Positions 45,061-53,848 of a stretch of 64,000 bases of DNA are shown here, piece after piece (positions within the stretch are counted from its first letter, which is position 1; every line of letters begins with the position of its first letter). Under the pieces are notes generated by a model, which was not told where the DNA came from, made no database searches, and saw only the letters and a program-made list of their open reading frames with translations. A program made the translations under genes and the position numbers. The stretch comes from Nocardioides ginsengisegetis (lineage in GTDB: Bacteria; Actinomycetota; Actinomycetes; Propionibacteriales; Nocardioidaceae), in assembly GCF_014138045.1 (NCBI RefSeq), contig NZ_JACGXA010000001.1, positions 3,209,001 through 3,273,000 of the forward strand, in the 5' to 3' direction.

Positions 45061-45188
45061 GGATTTCCGCAGCGATTCCGCGACGAATTTTGCGCTCTCC
45101 CTGTATCCGGCCTGAACGCGGACGCCGCACCATCGGTATAGGCACGTGGTCCGCGTCACAGAACGGGCCGAGGCCGTGAACTGATCTC
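45061..45188 (+). promoter_or_regulatory. conserved leader element, copy A (upstream of the HDAC-like gene)
   Basis: Read toward the HDAC-like gene (45228), 45061-45160 matches 60281-60182 without gaps at 77 of 100 positions, including the identical block CCTGTATCCGGCCTGA. Similarity continues with one small gap through CACAG and CGGGC(C/T)GAGGCCG to about 45188. The unit ends about 40 bp before the gene start. Both copies have the same orientation relative to the downstream gene. Confidence 0.75.
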
Positions 45189-45227
45189 GACAGTCCTGCT
45201 TCTCCTCCATGAAAGAAGGCACAGCTG

Positions 45228-46364
45228 ATGGCACGACGCACCGGATTCGTTTGGCACGAGAAGTACGCCTGGTTCAACCTGGGGCAGGACGCCGGCTTCG
45301 TACACCCGGACGGCATGACGATCCAGCCCGACACGCACGTGTACGACCTGGAGGTCGTGCGCAGGTTCCGCAACCTGCTCGATGTGAGCGGACTGCTCGA
45401 CCAACTCATCCGCGTGGTGCCCCGTAATGCGAGCGACGCGGAGCTGGGCCGCGTCCACACCCAGGAGATGATCGACGCGACCAGGGAGCTGTCCGCCCTA
45501 CCGTTGGGCGGCGAGGTTGGGACCTTCGCTCCGATCCCCCGAGGCACTTTCGAGATCGCGTCGCTTGCCGCCGGTGGGGCGATCGCTGCCGTTGAGGCCG
45601 TCATGAAGGGCGAGGTGGACAATGCATACGCGCTGCTCCGTCCCGCCGGGCACCACTCCGAGCCGGAGCAATCCGTGGGCTTCTGCGTCTTCTCCAACGC
45701 GGCCATCGCCACGCGCCACCTTTTCGAGGAGCTCGGTGTGGAGCGAGTGGCACTCGTCGACTGGGACGTCCACCACGGCAACGGCACCCAGGCCGCGCTG
45801 TACGACGAGCCCAGGGCGTTGACCATCTCCATCCACCAGGACCGTCTCTTCCCCCCGGACAACGGATTCGTGGAGCAGATCGGCGCAGGCGACGCCGTTG
45901 GAACGAACCTCAACATCCCGCTGCCTGCTGGTTGCTCCGCTGCCGCCTACAACGACGTCTACGACCGGATCGTCATTCCGGCCCTCCGGAAGTTCCGCCC
46001 GGACATCATCATCATCCCCAGCGGCTTCGACGCAGGTCACATGGATCCCATGGGCCGGATGCAGATGCATTCTGAGGGCTATCGCGAGCTCACCCGCAAG
46101 ATGATGGCGCTGGCGGATGAGCTGTGCGAGGGACGGCTGGTGTTCCTGCACGAGGGCGGCTATTCCCGTTGGACGGTGCCGTTCTACGGCCTCGCCGTCA
46201 TGGAGGAGCTCTCCGGCATCAAGACCGACGTCGTCGACCCCTACCTGGGCTGGGCCTCGACCGAACATCTTGGTCTGCTCACCCACCAGTCTGCCGCGAT
46301 CGATGCCGCAGCGGTGAACCTCGAACGGGTTCCCGACCACCGACCTGTTCACGCCCCAGCCTGA
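45228..46364 (+). CDS. class II HDAC-like zinc amidohydrolase
   Basis: 378 residues, ATG 45228 with AGAAGG eight bases before it. It has the arginase/deacetylase fold. Zinc ligands are Asp180 and His182 (VDWDVHHGNG) and Asp268 (SGFDAGHMD); the charge-relay His142/His143 are in RPAGHHSEPE; Tyr312 is in HEGGYS. Bacterial relatives remove acyl groups from lysine, acetylpolyamines or small amides. It leads the rightward catabolic block and carries the same upstream leader as the ribose-type importer. A role as an N-acyl-amide hydrolase feeding or finishing amide breakdown is inference; acetylpolyamine deacetylation is the main alternative. Confidence 0.9.
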   Translation: MARRTGFVWHEKYAWFNLGQDAGFVHPDGMTIQPDTHVYDLEVVRRFRNLLDVSGLLDQLIRVVPRNASDAELGRVHTQEMIDATRELSALPLGGEVGTFAPIPRGTFEIASLAAGGAIAAVEAVMKGEVDNAYALLRPAGHHSEPEQSVGFCVFSNAAIATRHLFEELGVERVALVDWDVHHGNGTQAALYDEPRALTISIHQDRLFPPDNGFVEQIGAGDAVGTNLNIPLPAGCSAAAYNDVYDRIVIPALRKFRPDIIIIPSGFDAGHMDPMGRMQMHSEGYRELTRKMMALADELCEGRLVFLHEGGYSRWTVPFYGLAVMEELSGIKTDVVDPYLGWASTEHLGLLTHQSAAIDAAAVNLERVPDHRPVHAPA

Positions 46365-46706
46365 CGGCGTCACCGACTCCGTAGACGACCACTCCCCTTG
46401 AACGGCTCCCGAGCGCGGCAGCGAGGACAGTGTCGAGCCCCTGACGCCTAGAGGGGACCACCTCGAGCTGTTCCTCGCTGCCGAGCCCGGCCGAGGGCGA
46501 CTCGCCCGCGGCATGCTGCCGAACGCTCCTGTGGCGACAGCGCTGGTCGCCCACGCAGTCGTCGGGGCCGCCAGGGACGGGGTCCGCCACGCGGAGGCGG
46601 TGACGGTCCCCCAGAGCATGCTGGGCAGGCGTTCTTGATGGCCGGCGTGGCGGAGACGTGGTCCGCCTCGATGGGCACCACTGACGAGTCAGCTATCGGA
46701 GGACAC
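46365..46706 (+). other. 342-bp gap with a possible gene remnant
   Basis: Plus-strand reading gives a stop-free stretch of about 78 codons ending near 46,637 (GDHLELFLAAEPGRGRLARG, then NAPVATALVAHAVVGAARDG) with a protein-like pattern but no start or ribosome site. It may be the C-terminus of a deleted gene. The amidase promoter, if separate from the HDAC-like gene's, must lie here. Confidence 0.35.
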
Positions 46707-48248
46707 ATGACGATTGATCGGCCTCACAGCGGCTCGTTCGCGAGCATCTCAGAGACTTACGGGCTCAGGCTGTCGACGGAGGATCTCAACGAGTACGTCG
46801 CAGCGGCCGACGCAATGCTGGCGTCCTGGGACTTGGTCGAGGCGCTGCACGACGACGAGGCCCCGCCGGTGCCCGAGCGGTCATGGTCTCGACCGAGCGA
46901 CGAGGACAACGTCCTGGGCGCCTGGTACGTGACCACTCACCTGCAGGAGACGACCGAGGGTCCACTCGCCGGCGTACGCGTGGCGATCAAGGACAACACC
47001 TGCGTCGCTGGCGTTCCCATGATGAACGGCTCCCACATGCTCCAGGGATTCATGCCGAGCCGGGACGCGACGGTCGTGACCCGTCTGCTGGCGGCGGGTG
47101 CGGTCATCGCAGGCAAGGCCGTGTGCGAGGACCTCTGCATGTCAGCCGGCTCGCACACGAGCAAGACCGGTCCCGTGCTCAACCCCTGGGACCTCGAGCG
47201 ATCCGCGGGCGGCTCGTCCAGCGGAAGTGGTGTCTTGGTCGCGACGGGCCAGGTGGACATGGCCATCTCGGGCGATCAGGGGGGATCCATCCGCGTGCCG
47301 GCCGCCTGGCTCGGCCTCGTCGGGCACAAGCCGACGTGGGGGCTCGTCCCCTACACGGGGGCAATCCCCGTGGAACAGTCGCTCGATCATCTCGGTCCCA
47401 CCGGACGGTCGGTCAACGACGTCGCACGCATGCTCACCGTGATTGCGGGGCCGGACGGACTCGATCCCCGACAACCTCTCACGATGGACGCCGTCGACTA
47501 TGTCGACGAGCTCACCAAGGGTGCGGTCGGGCTGCGCATCGGCGTCGTGTCCGAGGGGTTCGATCACGCGAACTCCGAGCCCGAGGTCGATGAGTCAGTC
47601 CGAGCGGCTGTGAGCGTTCTCCAGGCGTCCGGACTGCTTGCTGAACGCGTGTCCATCCCCTGGCACCTCCGGGCGCCGGCCCTGTTCAGTGTCATCGCCA
47701 CTGAGGGCGGATTGCGACAGCTGGTCGACGGCAACGCCTTCGGCTCCAGCTGGAAAGGGGCGTACGATCCCGACGCCATCGCGCACTTCGGCACGCGGCG
47801 ACAGCAGCGGCCCCACCAGTTCCCCGAGTCGGTGAACATGACCATCCTGGCTGGGCGGCACAGCATCGGGCTGGCTCACGGCCGCCACTACGCGATGGCG
47901 CGGAACCTCGAACGAAGCCTGGCCGCTGCCTACGACTCAGCGCTCTCCGTGTACGACGTCCTGGTCATGCCGACCACCCCGATCCGCGCGGCACCACTGC
48001 CGGGACGTGATGCGTCGGTCTCCGAGGTCCTGTCGCGTGGGACCGAGATGTTGGCCAACACCGCGCCCTTCGACGTGACGGGACACCCAGCCTGTTCTGT
48101 CCCCGCGGGAGTCGTCGACGGACTCCCCGTCGGGCTCATGGTCATCGGAAGGAAGTTCGACGACGCCACGGTGCTGCGCGTCGCGCACGCACTCGAGATT
48201 GCGATCGGCGGGTTCCCGCCGCCGCCCGACACAGGGAGCAACGCGTGA
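46707..48248 (+). CDS. amidase-signature amidase of the nitrile pathway
   Basis: 513 residues, ATG 46707 preceded by GGAGGA; an in-frame ATG at 46635 is less likely. It hydrolyses amides to acids and ammonia, the last step of the aldoxime-nitrile route. The Ser-cisSer-Lys triad of the amidase signature is complete: Lys95 (VAIKDN), Ser170/Ser171 (AGGSSSGSG) and nucleophile Ser194 (GDQGGSIRVP). The first about 85 residues form the helical extension seen in nitrile-cluster amidases. It overlaps nitrile hydratase beta (GTGA), so amide formed by the hydratase should be used at once. Confidence 0.95.
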   Translation: MTIDRPHSGSFASISETYGLRLSTEDLNEYVAAADAMLASWDLVEALHDDEAPPVPERSWSRPSDEDNVLGAWYVTTHLQETTEGPLAGVRVAIKDNTCVAGVPMMNGSHMLQGFMPSRDATVVTRLLAAGAVIAGKAVCEDLCMSAGSHTSKTGPVLNPWDLERSAGGSSSGSGVLVATGQVDMAISGDQGGSIRVPAAWLGLVGHKPTWGLVPYTGAIPVEQSLDHLGPTGRSVNDVARMLTVIAGPDGLDPRQPLTMDAVDYVDELTKGAVGLRIGVVSEGFDHANSEPEVDESVRAAVSVLQASGLLAERVSIPWHLRAPALFSVIATEGGLRQLVDGNAFGSSWKGAYDPDAIAHFGTRRQQRPHQFPESVNMTILAGRHSIGLAHGRHYAMARNLERSLAAAYDSALSVYDVLVMPTTPIRAAPLPGRDASVSEVLSRGTEMLANTAPFDVTGHPACSVPAGVVDGLPVGLMVIGRKFDDATVLRVAHALEIAIGGFPPPPDTGSNA

Positions 48249-48952
48249 ACGGAGTGCATGACCTGGGTGGCATGGACGGCTTCGGGGCTATCGACGCGCC
48301 CCTTACCGAGCCGCCCTTCGATGCTGAGTGGGAAAAGGCGATCGCAGCGATGCAGCTGGCGTGCTTTCGAGGGGGGTGGTTCGGTATCGACTCCTTCCGG
48401 CACGGCATCGAGCTGATGGATCCCGTCACCTACCTGACTACCTCCTACTACGAGCACTGGCTGCACTCGATCGAGCACCACGGCATCAGCCATGGCCACA
48501 TCGACCCGGAGGAGCTCGACCGTCGTACGCAGCACTACCTCGCCCATCCCGAGGACCCGCTACCCGAGCACGCGGCGAGCCCCGAGCTCTTGGAGTTCGT
48601 CGACGCTGTGGTGACTTACGGCGGTTCGGCGCAGAGGCCTACGGACACAGCGCAACGCTTTGAAGTCGGCGACGTCGTTCGCGTGCGGGACGCGTCCCCG
48701 CAAGGCCACACACGACTGGCCAGGTACGTCAGGGGCAAGGTAGGCACGGTCATCGCCTACCGGGGCTCGTTCGTCTTCCCCGACGCAGCTGGCAACGATC
48801 GTGGCGAGGATCCACAGCACCTCTACACGATCCAGATCGACGGGGGCGAACTGTGGGGGAACGAGCATGCCGAGCCCCGCACGTCATCGACCTTCGACGC
48901 CTGGGAGCCCTACCTCGACGTCGTCCACCAACACGAAGGGGCACCCAGATGA
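48245..48952 (+). CDS. nthB: nitrile hydratase beta subunit
   Basis: 235 residues, GTG 48245. The N-terminus ([13 protein letters not shown]) is diagnostic. The N-terminal helices (residues about 20-100, [32 protein letters not shown]) pack on the alpha subunit, and the C-terminal SH3-like barrel starts near residue 137 ([14 protein letters not shown]) and ends with the conserved LWGNEHAE and DAWEPYL. Two Arg in the barrel usually hydrogen-bond the oxidised cysteines of alpha. Gene order beta-alpha is that of cobalt-type enzymes. GTGA and ATGA overlaps tie it to the genes on either side. Confidence 0.97.
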   Translation: MNGVHDLGGMDGFGAIDAPLTEPPFDAEWEKAIAAMQLACFRGGWFGIDSFRHGIELMDPVTYLTTSYYEHWLHSIEHHGISHGHIDPEELDRRTQHYLAHPEDPLPEHAASPELLEFVDAVVTYGGSAQRPTDTAQRFEVGDVVRVRDASPQGHTRLARYVRGKVGTVIAYRGSFVFPDAAGNDRGEDPQHLYTIQIDGGELWGNEHAEPRTSSTFDAWEPYLDVVHQHEGAPR

Positions 48953-49548
48953 GCATTGAAAATCGCGGGAAGAAAGAGGTCGCCGCGCGCGTCAAGGCGC
49001 TGGAGTCGATGATGATCGAGAAGGGGCTGCTCACTACCGACATGGTGGACAGGTTCGTCGAGATCTATGAGAACGAAGTGGGTCCGCAGCTCGGCGCCAA
49101 GGTCGTCGCTAAGGCGTGGATGGACCCCGAGTTCAAGGCACGGCTCCTCGAGGACGCCACCGCTGCGTGCCGGGAGCTCGAGATCGGGGGGATGCAGGGC
49201 GAGGACATGGTGGTGCTCGAGGTGACCGATGAGGTGCACCACGCGGTCGTCTGCACATTGTGTTCCTGCTATCCCTGGCCCGTGCTGGGCACACCGCCCA
49301 ACTGGTACAAGGAGCCGCAGTACCGCTCGCGCATGGTTCGCGAGCCGCGAAAGGTACTGGCGGACGAGTTCTCCTTCCCGATTCCCGACACGACCGAAAT
49401 CCGAGTGTGGGATTCGAGCTCAGAGATTCGCTACTGGGTGCTGCCCCAGCGTCCCGGTGGCACGGACGGTTGGACCGAGGATCAGCTCGCCGAGCTCGTG
49501 ACTCGGGACTCCATGATCGGCGTCGGCCCGACGAAGGCAGCCTCATGA
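48949..49548 (+). CDS. nthA: nitrile hydratase alpha subunit, cobalt type
   Basis: 199 residues, ATG 48949. It hydrates nitriles to amides at a low-spin metal bound by Cys102, Cys105 and Cys107 and two backbone amides in [11 protein letters not shown]. Two of these cysteines are oxidised to sulphinate and sulphenate in the mature enzyme. Thr103 in CTLCSC is the residue typical of cobalt enzymes; iron enzymes have Ser there. The cobalt prediction agrees with the CbtB/CbtA genes in the same operon. GAAGGGG precedes the start and ATGA overlaps join it to beta and to the chaperone gene. Confidence 0.97.
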   Translation: MSIENRGKKEVAARVKALESMMIEKGLLTTDMVDRFVEIYENEVGPQLGAKVVAKAWMDPEFKARLLEDATAACRELEIGGMQGEDMVVLEVTDEVHHAVVCTLCSCYPWPVLGTPPNWYKEPQYRSRMVREPRKVLADEFSFPIPDTTEIRVWDSSSEIRYWVLPQRPGGTDGWTEDQLAELVTRDSMIGVGPTKAAS

Positions 49549-49985
49549 CTGCGGGCTTCGGGTCTCCAAGCACCACCCTCGAACAGCGAGACGAGGTCGA
49601 ATCGCTGATCAGCGACCTCGGCTTCCACCCGGAGGAGCTGGTCTTCGACGAACCCTGGGAGCTGCGCGCCTTCGCGCTGGCAGTTGCCGCCCACACGAGC
49701 GGTCGGTACGCCTGGCCGGAGTTCCAGCAAGCGCTCGCCTCCTCGATCAAAGCTTGGGAGGACTCGGTCGAAGATCTCGCCGACCCGTCGTGGTCCTACT
49801 TCGAGCACTGGGTCAACGCTCTGCAGCAGGTGCTCGAGCACGCCGGCCAGGTGGATTCCGGGACCCTGCACTCCAGGACCCAGGTCGTACTGGACGCTCC
49901 CGCGAATCGCAACCACCACGAACCGCACTACGAGCCAGTAGCCGTAGATCCGGCGCTGACCAACCGAACAGGAGCAAGAGCGTGA
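49545..49985 (+). CDS. nitrile hydratase accessory protein (metallochaperone)
   Basis: 146 residues, ATG 49545 overlapping the alpha stop. It resembles the N-terminal half of the beta subunit ([51 protein letters not shown]), as does the P14K/NhlE activator family. These proteins bind apo-alpha and deliver the cobalt-loaded, cysteine-oxidised alpha to beta by subunit swapping. The C-terminal about 35 residues are flexible and contain a His-rich patch ([11 protein letters not shown]) that could take part in metal handling. Very likely essential for an active enzyme. Confidence 0.92.
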   Translation: MTAGFGSPSTTLEQRDEVESLISDLGFHPEELVFDEPWELRAFALAVAAHTSGRYAWPEFQQALASSIKAWEDSVEDLADPSWSYFEHWVNALQQVLEHAGQVDSGTLHSRTQVVLDAPANRNHHEPHYEPVAVDPALTNRTGARA

Positions 49986-50188
49986 ATGCAGGTAACCAGC
50001 AGGCCTCCATCGGCTCCGAAGCTGTGACCGTCGTGCCGACCTGGGTGTGGGCTCTGGCGGCGATCGCCGTACTCCTCGTCGTCTTGCTCACCCAGGAGAA
50101 CGGCACGCTTCTGTCCGCGAGCGCAGCGAACTTCCTCCACGAAGTCACCCACGACGGACGGCACGCCTTCGGCGTGCCATGCCACTGA
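49982..50188 (+). CDS. cbtB: cobalt transporter subunit CbtB
   Basis: 68 residues from GTG 49982, overlapping the chaperone stop (GTGA). One membrane helix (about residues 20-38) is followed by the CbtB signature HDGRHAFGVPCH at the C-terminus, whose His and Cys residues are thought to bind cobalt. CbtB works with CbtA, encoded 2 bp downstream. The pair is normally found under cobalamin riboswitches; here it is embedded in the nitrile hydratase operon. Confidence 0.9.
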   Translation: MNAGNQQASIGSEAVTVVPTWVWALAAIAVLLVVLLTQENGTLLSASAANFLHEVTHDGRHAFGVPCH

Positions 50189-50189
50189 C

Positions 50190-50951
50190 ATGAAGCAGCC
50201 GTGGGCCACACGCTTGGGGCGGGGTGCTCTCGCCGGTCTGGCCGGGGGTGTCAGCGCGGTCGCGATCCTGTGGGGGTTCGTCGAACCGGCGCTCGAAAGG
50301 GCGATCGCCCTCGAGGACGTCGGCGCTGGCGGACACGCCCATACCGAAGGGGCGGGCGTCACCCGACTTCAGCAGCAGATCGGCGGGACCCTCACCGTGG
50401 TCATCGTCCCCGTGCTCCTGGGCCTGGCGTTTGCGGTGGTCTACGCGAGTAGTCGACACCGCCTGTCAGGCACGAGCGAGGTCACACGCTCGGTCTCGCT
50501 CGGAGGCCTTGCGTTCTTCGCGCTTGCGCTCATCCCGGCGATCTTGGTGCCGGCCAACCCTCCCGGTGTGGGTGACCCGGGAACCGTGAACACGCGGACG
50601 TTGACCTACCTGCTCGCCATCCTGCTGGGCGTGAGCGTGGTGGGCGCCGCTTTCGCCATCCATGCCCGATTGCAGGAGCGCACTGCGTCGACAGTCATGG
50701 TGAGGCTTCAGACGGTTCTGGTGTCGGCGGGCCTGACCGCGGGGATACTTCTTCTCGCGCCGCGCGTGAGGGAGCAGGCACCTGCGCTTGTCCCGTCGGA
50801 CCTGCTGTGGCAGTTCCGTGCTGCGTCGCTTCTGCAGCTCGCCGTGATGTGGCTGGCGATGGGTCTGGTCCTCGGGCTCCTCGAGAGGCGCGCAGACCGG
50901 AGTTCGCGTGCACGTGTTCGTGAGAGCTCCGCTCGGCAGTCGGCAGTATGA
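50190..50951 (+). CDS. cbtA: cobalt transporter CbtA
   Basis: 253 residues with five to six membrane helices. Family marks are RGALAGLAGGVSAVAILWGF at the N-terminus, a His-containing loop (AGGHAHTEG), and ANPPGVGDPGTVNTRTLTYLL near residue 125. CbtA/CbtB are predicted cobalt importers from comparative genomics. In this operon the substrate would be the cobalt needed by the nitrile hydratase. The gene ends 57 bp before the convergent livHMG stop. Confidence 0.92.
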   Translation: MKQPWATRLGRGALAGLAGGVSAVAILWGFVEPALERAIALEDVGAGGHAHTEGAGVTRLQQQIGGTLTVVIVPVLLGLAFAVVYASSRHRLSGTSEVTRSVSLGGLAFFALALIPAILVPANPPGVGDPGTVNTRTLTYLLAILLGVSVVGAAFAIHARLQERTASTVMVRLQTVLVSAGLTAGILLLAPRVREQAPALVPSDLLWQFRAASLLQLAVMWLAMGLVLGLLERRADRSSRARVRESSARQSAV

Positions 50952-51008
50952 GGTGACGCAGTCGTCCGCGCGATCGACGACCTTTGTGGTCTCGGTCTGC
51001 CGCGGTTC

Positions 51009-53780
51009 TCATGGAGCGGTCGTCGCCCGCGCGGCCGACATCCCGACTGCCGGGATGGACTCGTTCTCCTCGCCCAGGTAAGCCTTGCGAACCGCGGGGT
51101 CGTTGCGGATCTCGGCCGGGGTGCCTTCGGCGATCTTGTGGCCGAAGTCGAGCACCACGACCCGGTCGGCGTTGTCGAGCACCAGCGCGACGTCGTGCTC
51201 GATGAGCAGCACGCCCATGCCCCACTCGTCGGCGAGCCGGCGGATCAGGCGACCTAGCTCGGCGCTCTCGGTCTCGTCCAGCCCGGCGGCCGGCTCGTCG
51301 AGCAGCAGCACCGAGGGGTTGCTGGCGACGGCCCGGGCGATCGCGACCAGCCGGCGCTCACCATAGGAGAGGTCCTCGGCCCGACGGTCCAGCAGCGGCT
51401 CCAGCTGGAGCTCCTCCACCGCGGCAACCACGGTCGCCGGCAGCGGCGGGTACCCCGGCCAAACGAGGTCGGTGACGTACGCAGCCAGGTCGCGCGGGTC
51501 GGCGGCGGCGAGCAGGTTCTCGCGGACCGTGAGGTCGTCGAAGAGCTCGAGGGACTGGAAAGAGCGCGACAGGCCGGACCGGGAGCGAAGGTACGGCGCC
51601 CAGCGGGTGATGTCCTTGCCGTCCCAGCCGATCGAACCAGCGGTGAGCCTATTGTTCCCGCTCACGCAGTCGATCAGCGTGGTTTTGCCGGCGCCGTTGG
51701 GCCCGAGCAGCCCGACAACCTCGCCGGGCCCGACCTCCAGGTCGACGCCCTCGAGAGCGGTGAACCCGCCGAAGCGCTGGGTGAGTCCCTTCACCACGAG
51801 CCGGCGCGGCTGGACCGTCGTACGCACCGTCTTCGGCAGCGGCTGCCAAGCGGCCGGGCGTAGCCCTGGGATCCGCGCGCGGAGAGGTCGCGTCCACGCA
51901 TCGAACCGCTCCGAGATGCCGTTCTGGTTGAGGATCAGCACCACGAGGAGCAGAACCCCGGTGATCAGCGGCAGGTACTGCTGCCAGCTCGCGGCGTCCT
52001 CCACCGCTGCGTTGGTGGCCTCGCTTGAGGCCGTCAGCGTGATCACTCCACCCGAGGCGAGCAGCGAGCCGACCATGGGGCCGGCGATGTAGCCGGCGCT
52101 GCCGATTACCGTGAGCACAAGCACGCTGATCGAGGAGCCGGCCGAAAACACTGCCTGGTAGAGGACCGCGGGGTTGGAGAAGGCGAGGAGCACTCCGCCG
52201 AGTCCGGCGATCGCGGCCGAGAGGGTGAACCCGTAGAGCTTGGCTTCGAAGACGTTGACGCCGATCGCGGCGGCTGCGCGCTCGTTGGTGCGTACGGCCA
52301 GTAGACGGCGGCCGCTGCGTCCCCGGCGGATGTTGGCGACCCCGAGAGCGGTCACGATCAGCGCCACGAGGCACAGCAGCGCGTAGTTGCGCGCGTGGGT
52401 GATCGGGTCGATCGGGATGCCGAGCAGGGTGAGGTCGTGGGGAAGGACCCGCGCGGGCTCGGTGTAGGTGCTGTTGGAGAAGACCAGCTGGGAGACGGCG
52501 AATCCGAGCCCGAAGGTGATCACGGCGAGGTTGACACCGCGGGTGCGCAGGGCCGGTAGCCCGAAGAGGAAGCCGACCGCCATCGCGACGAGGACACCGG
52601 CGGCCAGGGCGGGCTCGAACCGCCACCCGCTGCCTGCGGCCAGCTTGGCCGCGGTGAAGGCGCCGATGCCGGCCAGGGCGAACTGCGCGAGGGAGAGCTG
52701 GCCGGTGTAGCCGGTCAGGACCACGATGGAAAGCCCGACGATCGCGAAGGTTGCGCTGATGATGACCGGGACGTACCAGTCCTTGGAGGCGCCGAGACCG
52801 ACCCAGAGAAGCGCGAGGGCGATCGTGCCGATGACGGCCACCGGGCGGGTGCGTCCGGTGCCGACTCGCGGGAGCCGGTCGCTGATGCTGCCGCGCAGGG
52901 GCAGTCCCCGGCCGCGCAGCACCAGCACGATGATGATCACCAGGAACGGCAGCGAGTCAGGGATGCCCGGGCGGTGGGTCGCCTCGAGGTGGACATTGGT
53001 CCAGTGACCGGCCAGCGACTGGGCGACGCCGATGAAGAGGCCTCCGGCCAGCGCGAGCGGGTAGGACTTGAAGCCGCCTAGGAGCGCCGTGGCCAGGGCA
53101 CCGATGATCAGGATGCTGAACGTGATGGGCGACAGGAACCCCGACGTGGTCGCCGGCATCATGGCGCCAGCGACGGCGGCCAGGCCCCCACCGACGCCCC
53201 AGGTGACGCTGGCGAGAAGGTCGGGCGACCAGCCCAGGGCGCCGGCGCCGCGGGGGTTCTCCGCAGCCGCCGAGATCGCGTAGCCGAACCGGGTGCGCAC
53301 GCTGGTCACCGTGAGCAGCAGCGCAAACAGCGCCGCGATGCCGACCAGCCAGAACGCGTAGCGCCCGACGGTGATGTCACCGGGCAGGGTGACCGCCTCG
53401 GTCGGCACCGGTGAGACGGAGACGATCTGCTTGGCGGTGTATTCCAGCACCACGGCCTGGGTGAGCACAGTCAGGATGCCAAGGGTCGCGATGACCCGTG
53501 CCAGCGGGCTGGCGCCGCGCAGCGGTCGCATCACCAGGTGGTGGCTCAACACCCCCAGCAGCGCACAGATCAGGACCGACGCGACCAGGGAGAAGGCGAG
53601 CCCGTGGCCCTGTTGGGTCTGGAACCGATAGACGAGGTAGGCGCCGACCAGCGCGAAGCCCGACTGCGCAAAGTTGATGACGCCCGAGCCGCGGTAGATG
53701 ACCACGAGGCCGAGACCGAGCAGCGCGTAGATGCCGCCGGTGCCGAGTCCGAGGACGGCGTAGCGGACGAGGTCAGTCAT
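51009..53780 (-). CDS. three-domain fused branched-chain/amide ABC importer (LivH-LivM-LivG)
   Basis: 923 residues in one frame from ATG 53780. Residues 1-295 are a LivH-type permease (MTDLVRYAVLGLGTGGIYAL, INFAQSGF), residues about 310-625 a LivM-type permease (TGYTGQLSLAQFALAGIGAF, RTNERAAAAIGV) and residues about 660-905 a LivG-type ATPase with Walker A GPNGAGKT at 693-700, signature LSYGERR and Walker B LLLDEP. LivM-LivG fusions are known; a LivH-LivM-LivG fusion is unusual. LivF and a binding protein are encoded upstream. Substrate could be branched-chain amino acids, urea, short amides or a related polar compound. Confidence 0.93.
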   Translation of the reverse strand: MTDLVRYAVLGLGTGGIYALLGLGLVVIYRGSGVINFAQSGFALVGAYLVYRFQTQQGHGLAFSLVASVLICALLGVLSHHLVMRPLRGASPLARVIATLGILTVLTQAVVLEYTAKQIVSVSPVPTEAVTLPGDITVGRYAFWLVGIAALFALLLTVTSVRTRFGYAISAAAENPRGAGALGWSPDLLASVTWGVGGGLAAVAGAMMPATTSGFLSPITFSILIIGALATALLGGFKSYPLALAGGLFIGVAQSLAGHWTNVHLEATHRPGIPDSLPFLVIIIVLVLRGRGLPLRGSISDRLPRVGTGRTRPVAVIGTIALALLWVGLGASKDWYVPVIISATFAIVGLSIVVLTGYTGQLSLAQFALAGIGAFTAAKLAAGSGWRFEPALAAGVLVAMAVGFLFGLPALRTRGVNLAVITFGLGFAVSQLVFSNSTYTEPARVLPHDLTLLGIPIDPITHARNYALLCLVALIVTALGVANIRRGRSGRRLLAVRTNERAAAAIGVNVFEAKLYGFTLSAAIAGLGGVLLAFSNPAVLYQAVFSAGSSISVLVLTVIGSAGYIAGPMVGSLLASGGVITLTASSEATNAAVEDAASWQQYLPLITGVLLLVVLILNQNGISERFDAWTRPLRARIPGLRPAAWQPLPKTVRTTVQPRRLVVKGLTQRFGGFTALEGVDLEVGPGEVVGLLGPNGAGKTTLIDCVSGNNRLTAGSIGWDGKDITRWAPYLRSRSGLSRSFQSLELFDDLTVRENLLAAADPRDLAAYVTDLVWPGYPPLPATVVAAVEELQLEPLLDRRAEDLSYGERRLVAIARAVASNPSVLLLDEPAAGLDETESAELGRLIRRLADEWGMGVLLIEHDVALVLDNADRVVVLDFGHKIAEGTPAEIRNDPAVRKAYLGEENESIPAVGMSAARATTAP

Positions 53781-53848
53781 GGATTCTCGGATTCTTCACA
53801 GGTTGTCCCGGCGAGCCGGGCGAAGCGACGGAGGAGGTGGCGAGGAAG

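Noticed and set aside
41281..45227. Integrase or excisionase gene next to the att-like tRNA fragment
   Set aside because: No recombinase motifs (Arg-His-Arg-Tyr or Ser-recombinase) were found in any frame; the integrase probably lies at the other end, outside the window.
45001..45234. Reading frame of 77 codons with QAGYRESAKF, resembling QAGYRKSANF near 60,220
   Set aside because: The similarity holds in two frames and follows from the duplicated leader DNA. Neither copy has a ribosome site, so a shared protein is less likely than a shared regulatory sequence.
46635..46706. Longer amidase start at ATG 46635
   Set aside because: It lacks a ribosome site and adds 24 residues unlike the family, while ATG 46707 follows GGAGGA.
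49545..50190. Cobalamin riboswitch ahead of cbtB/cbtA
   Set aside because: The start codons overlap the upstream genes, leaving no room for a riboswitch, and no B12-box sequence was seen.
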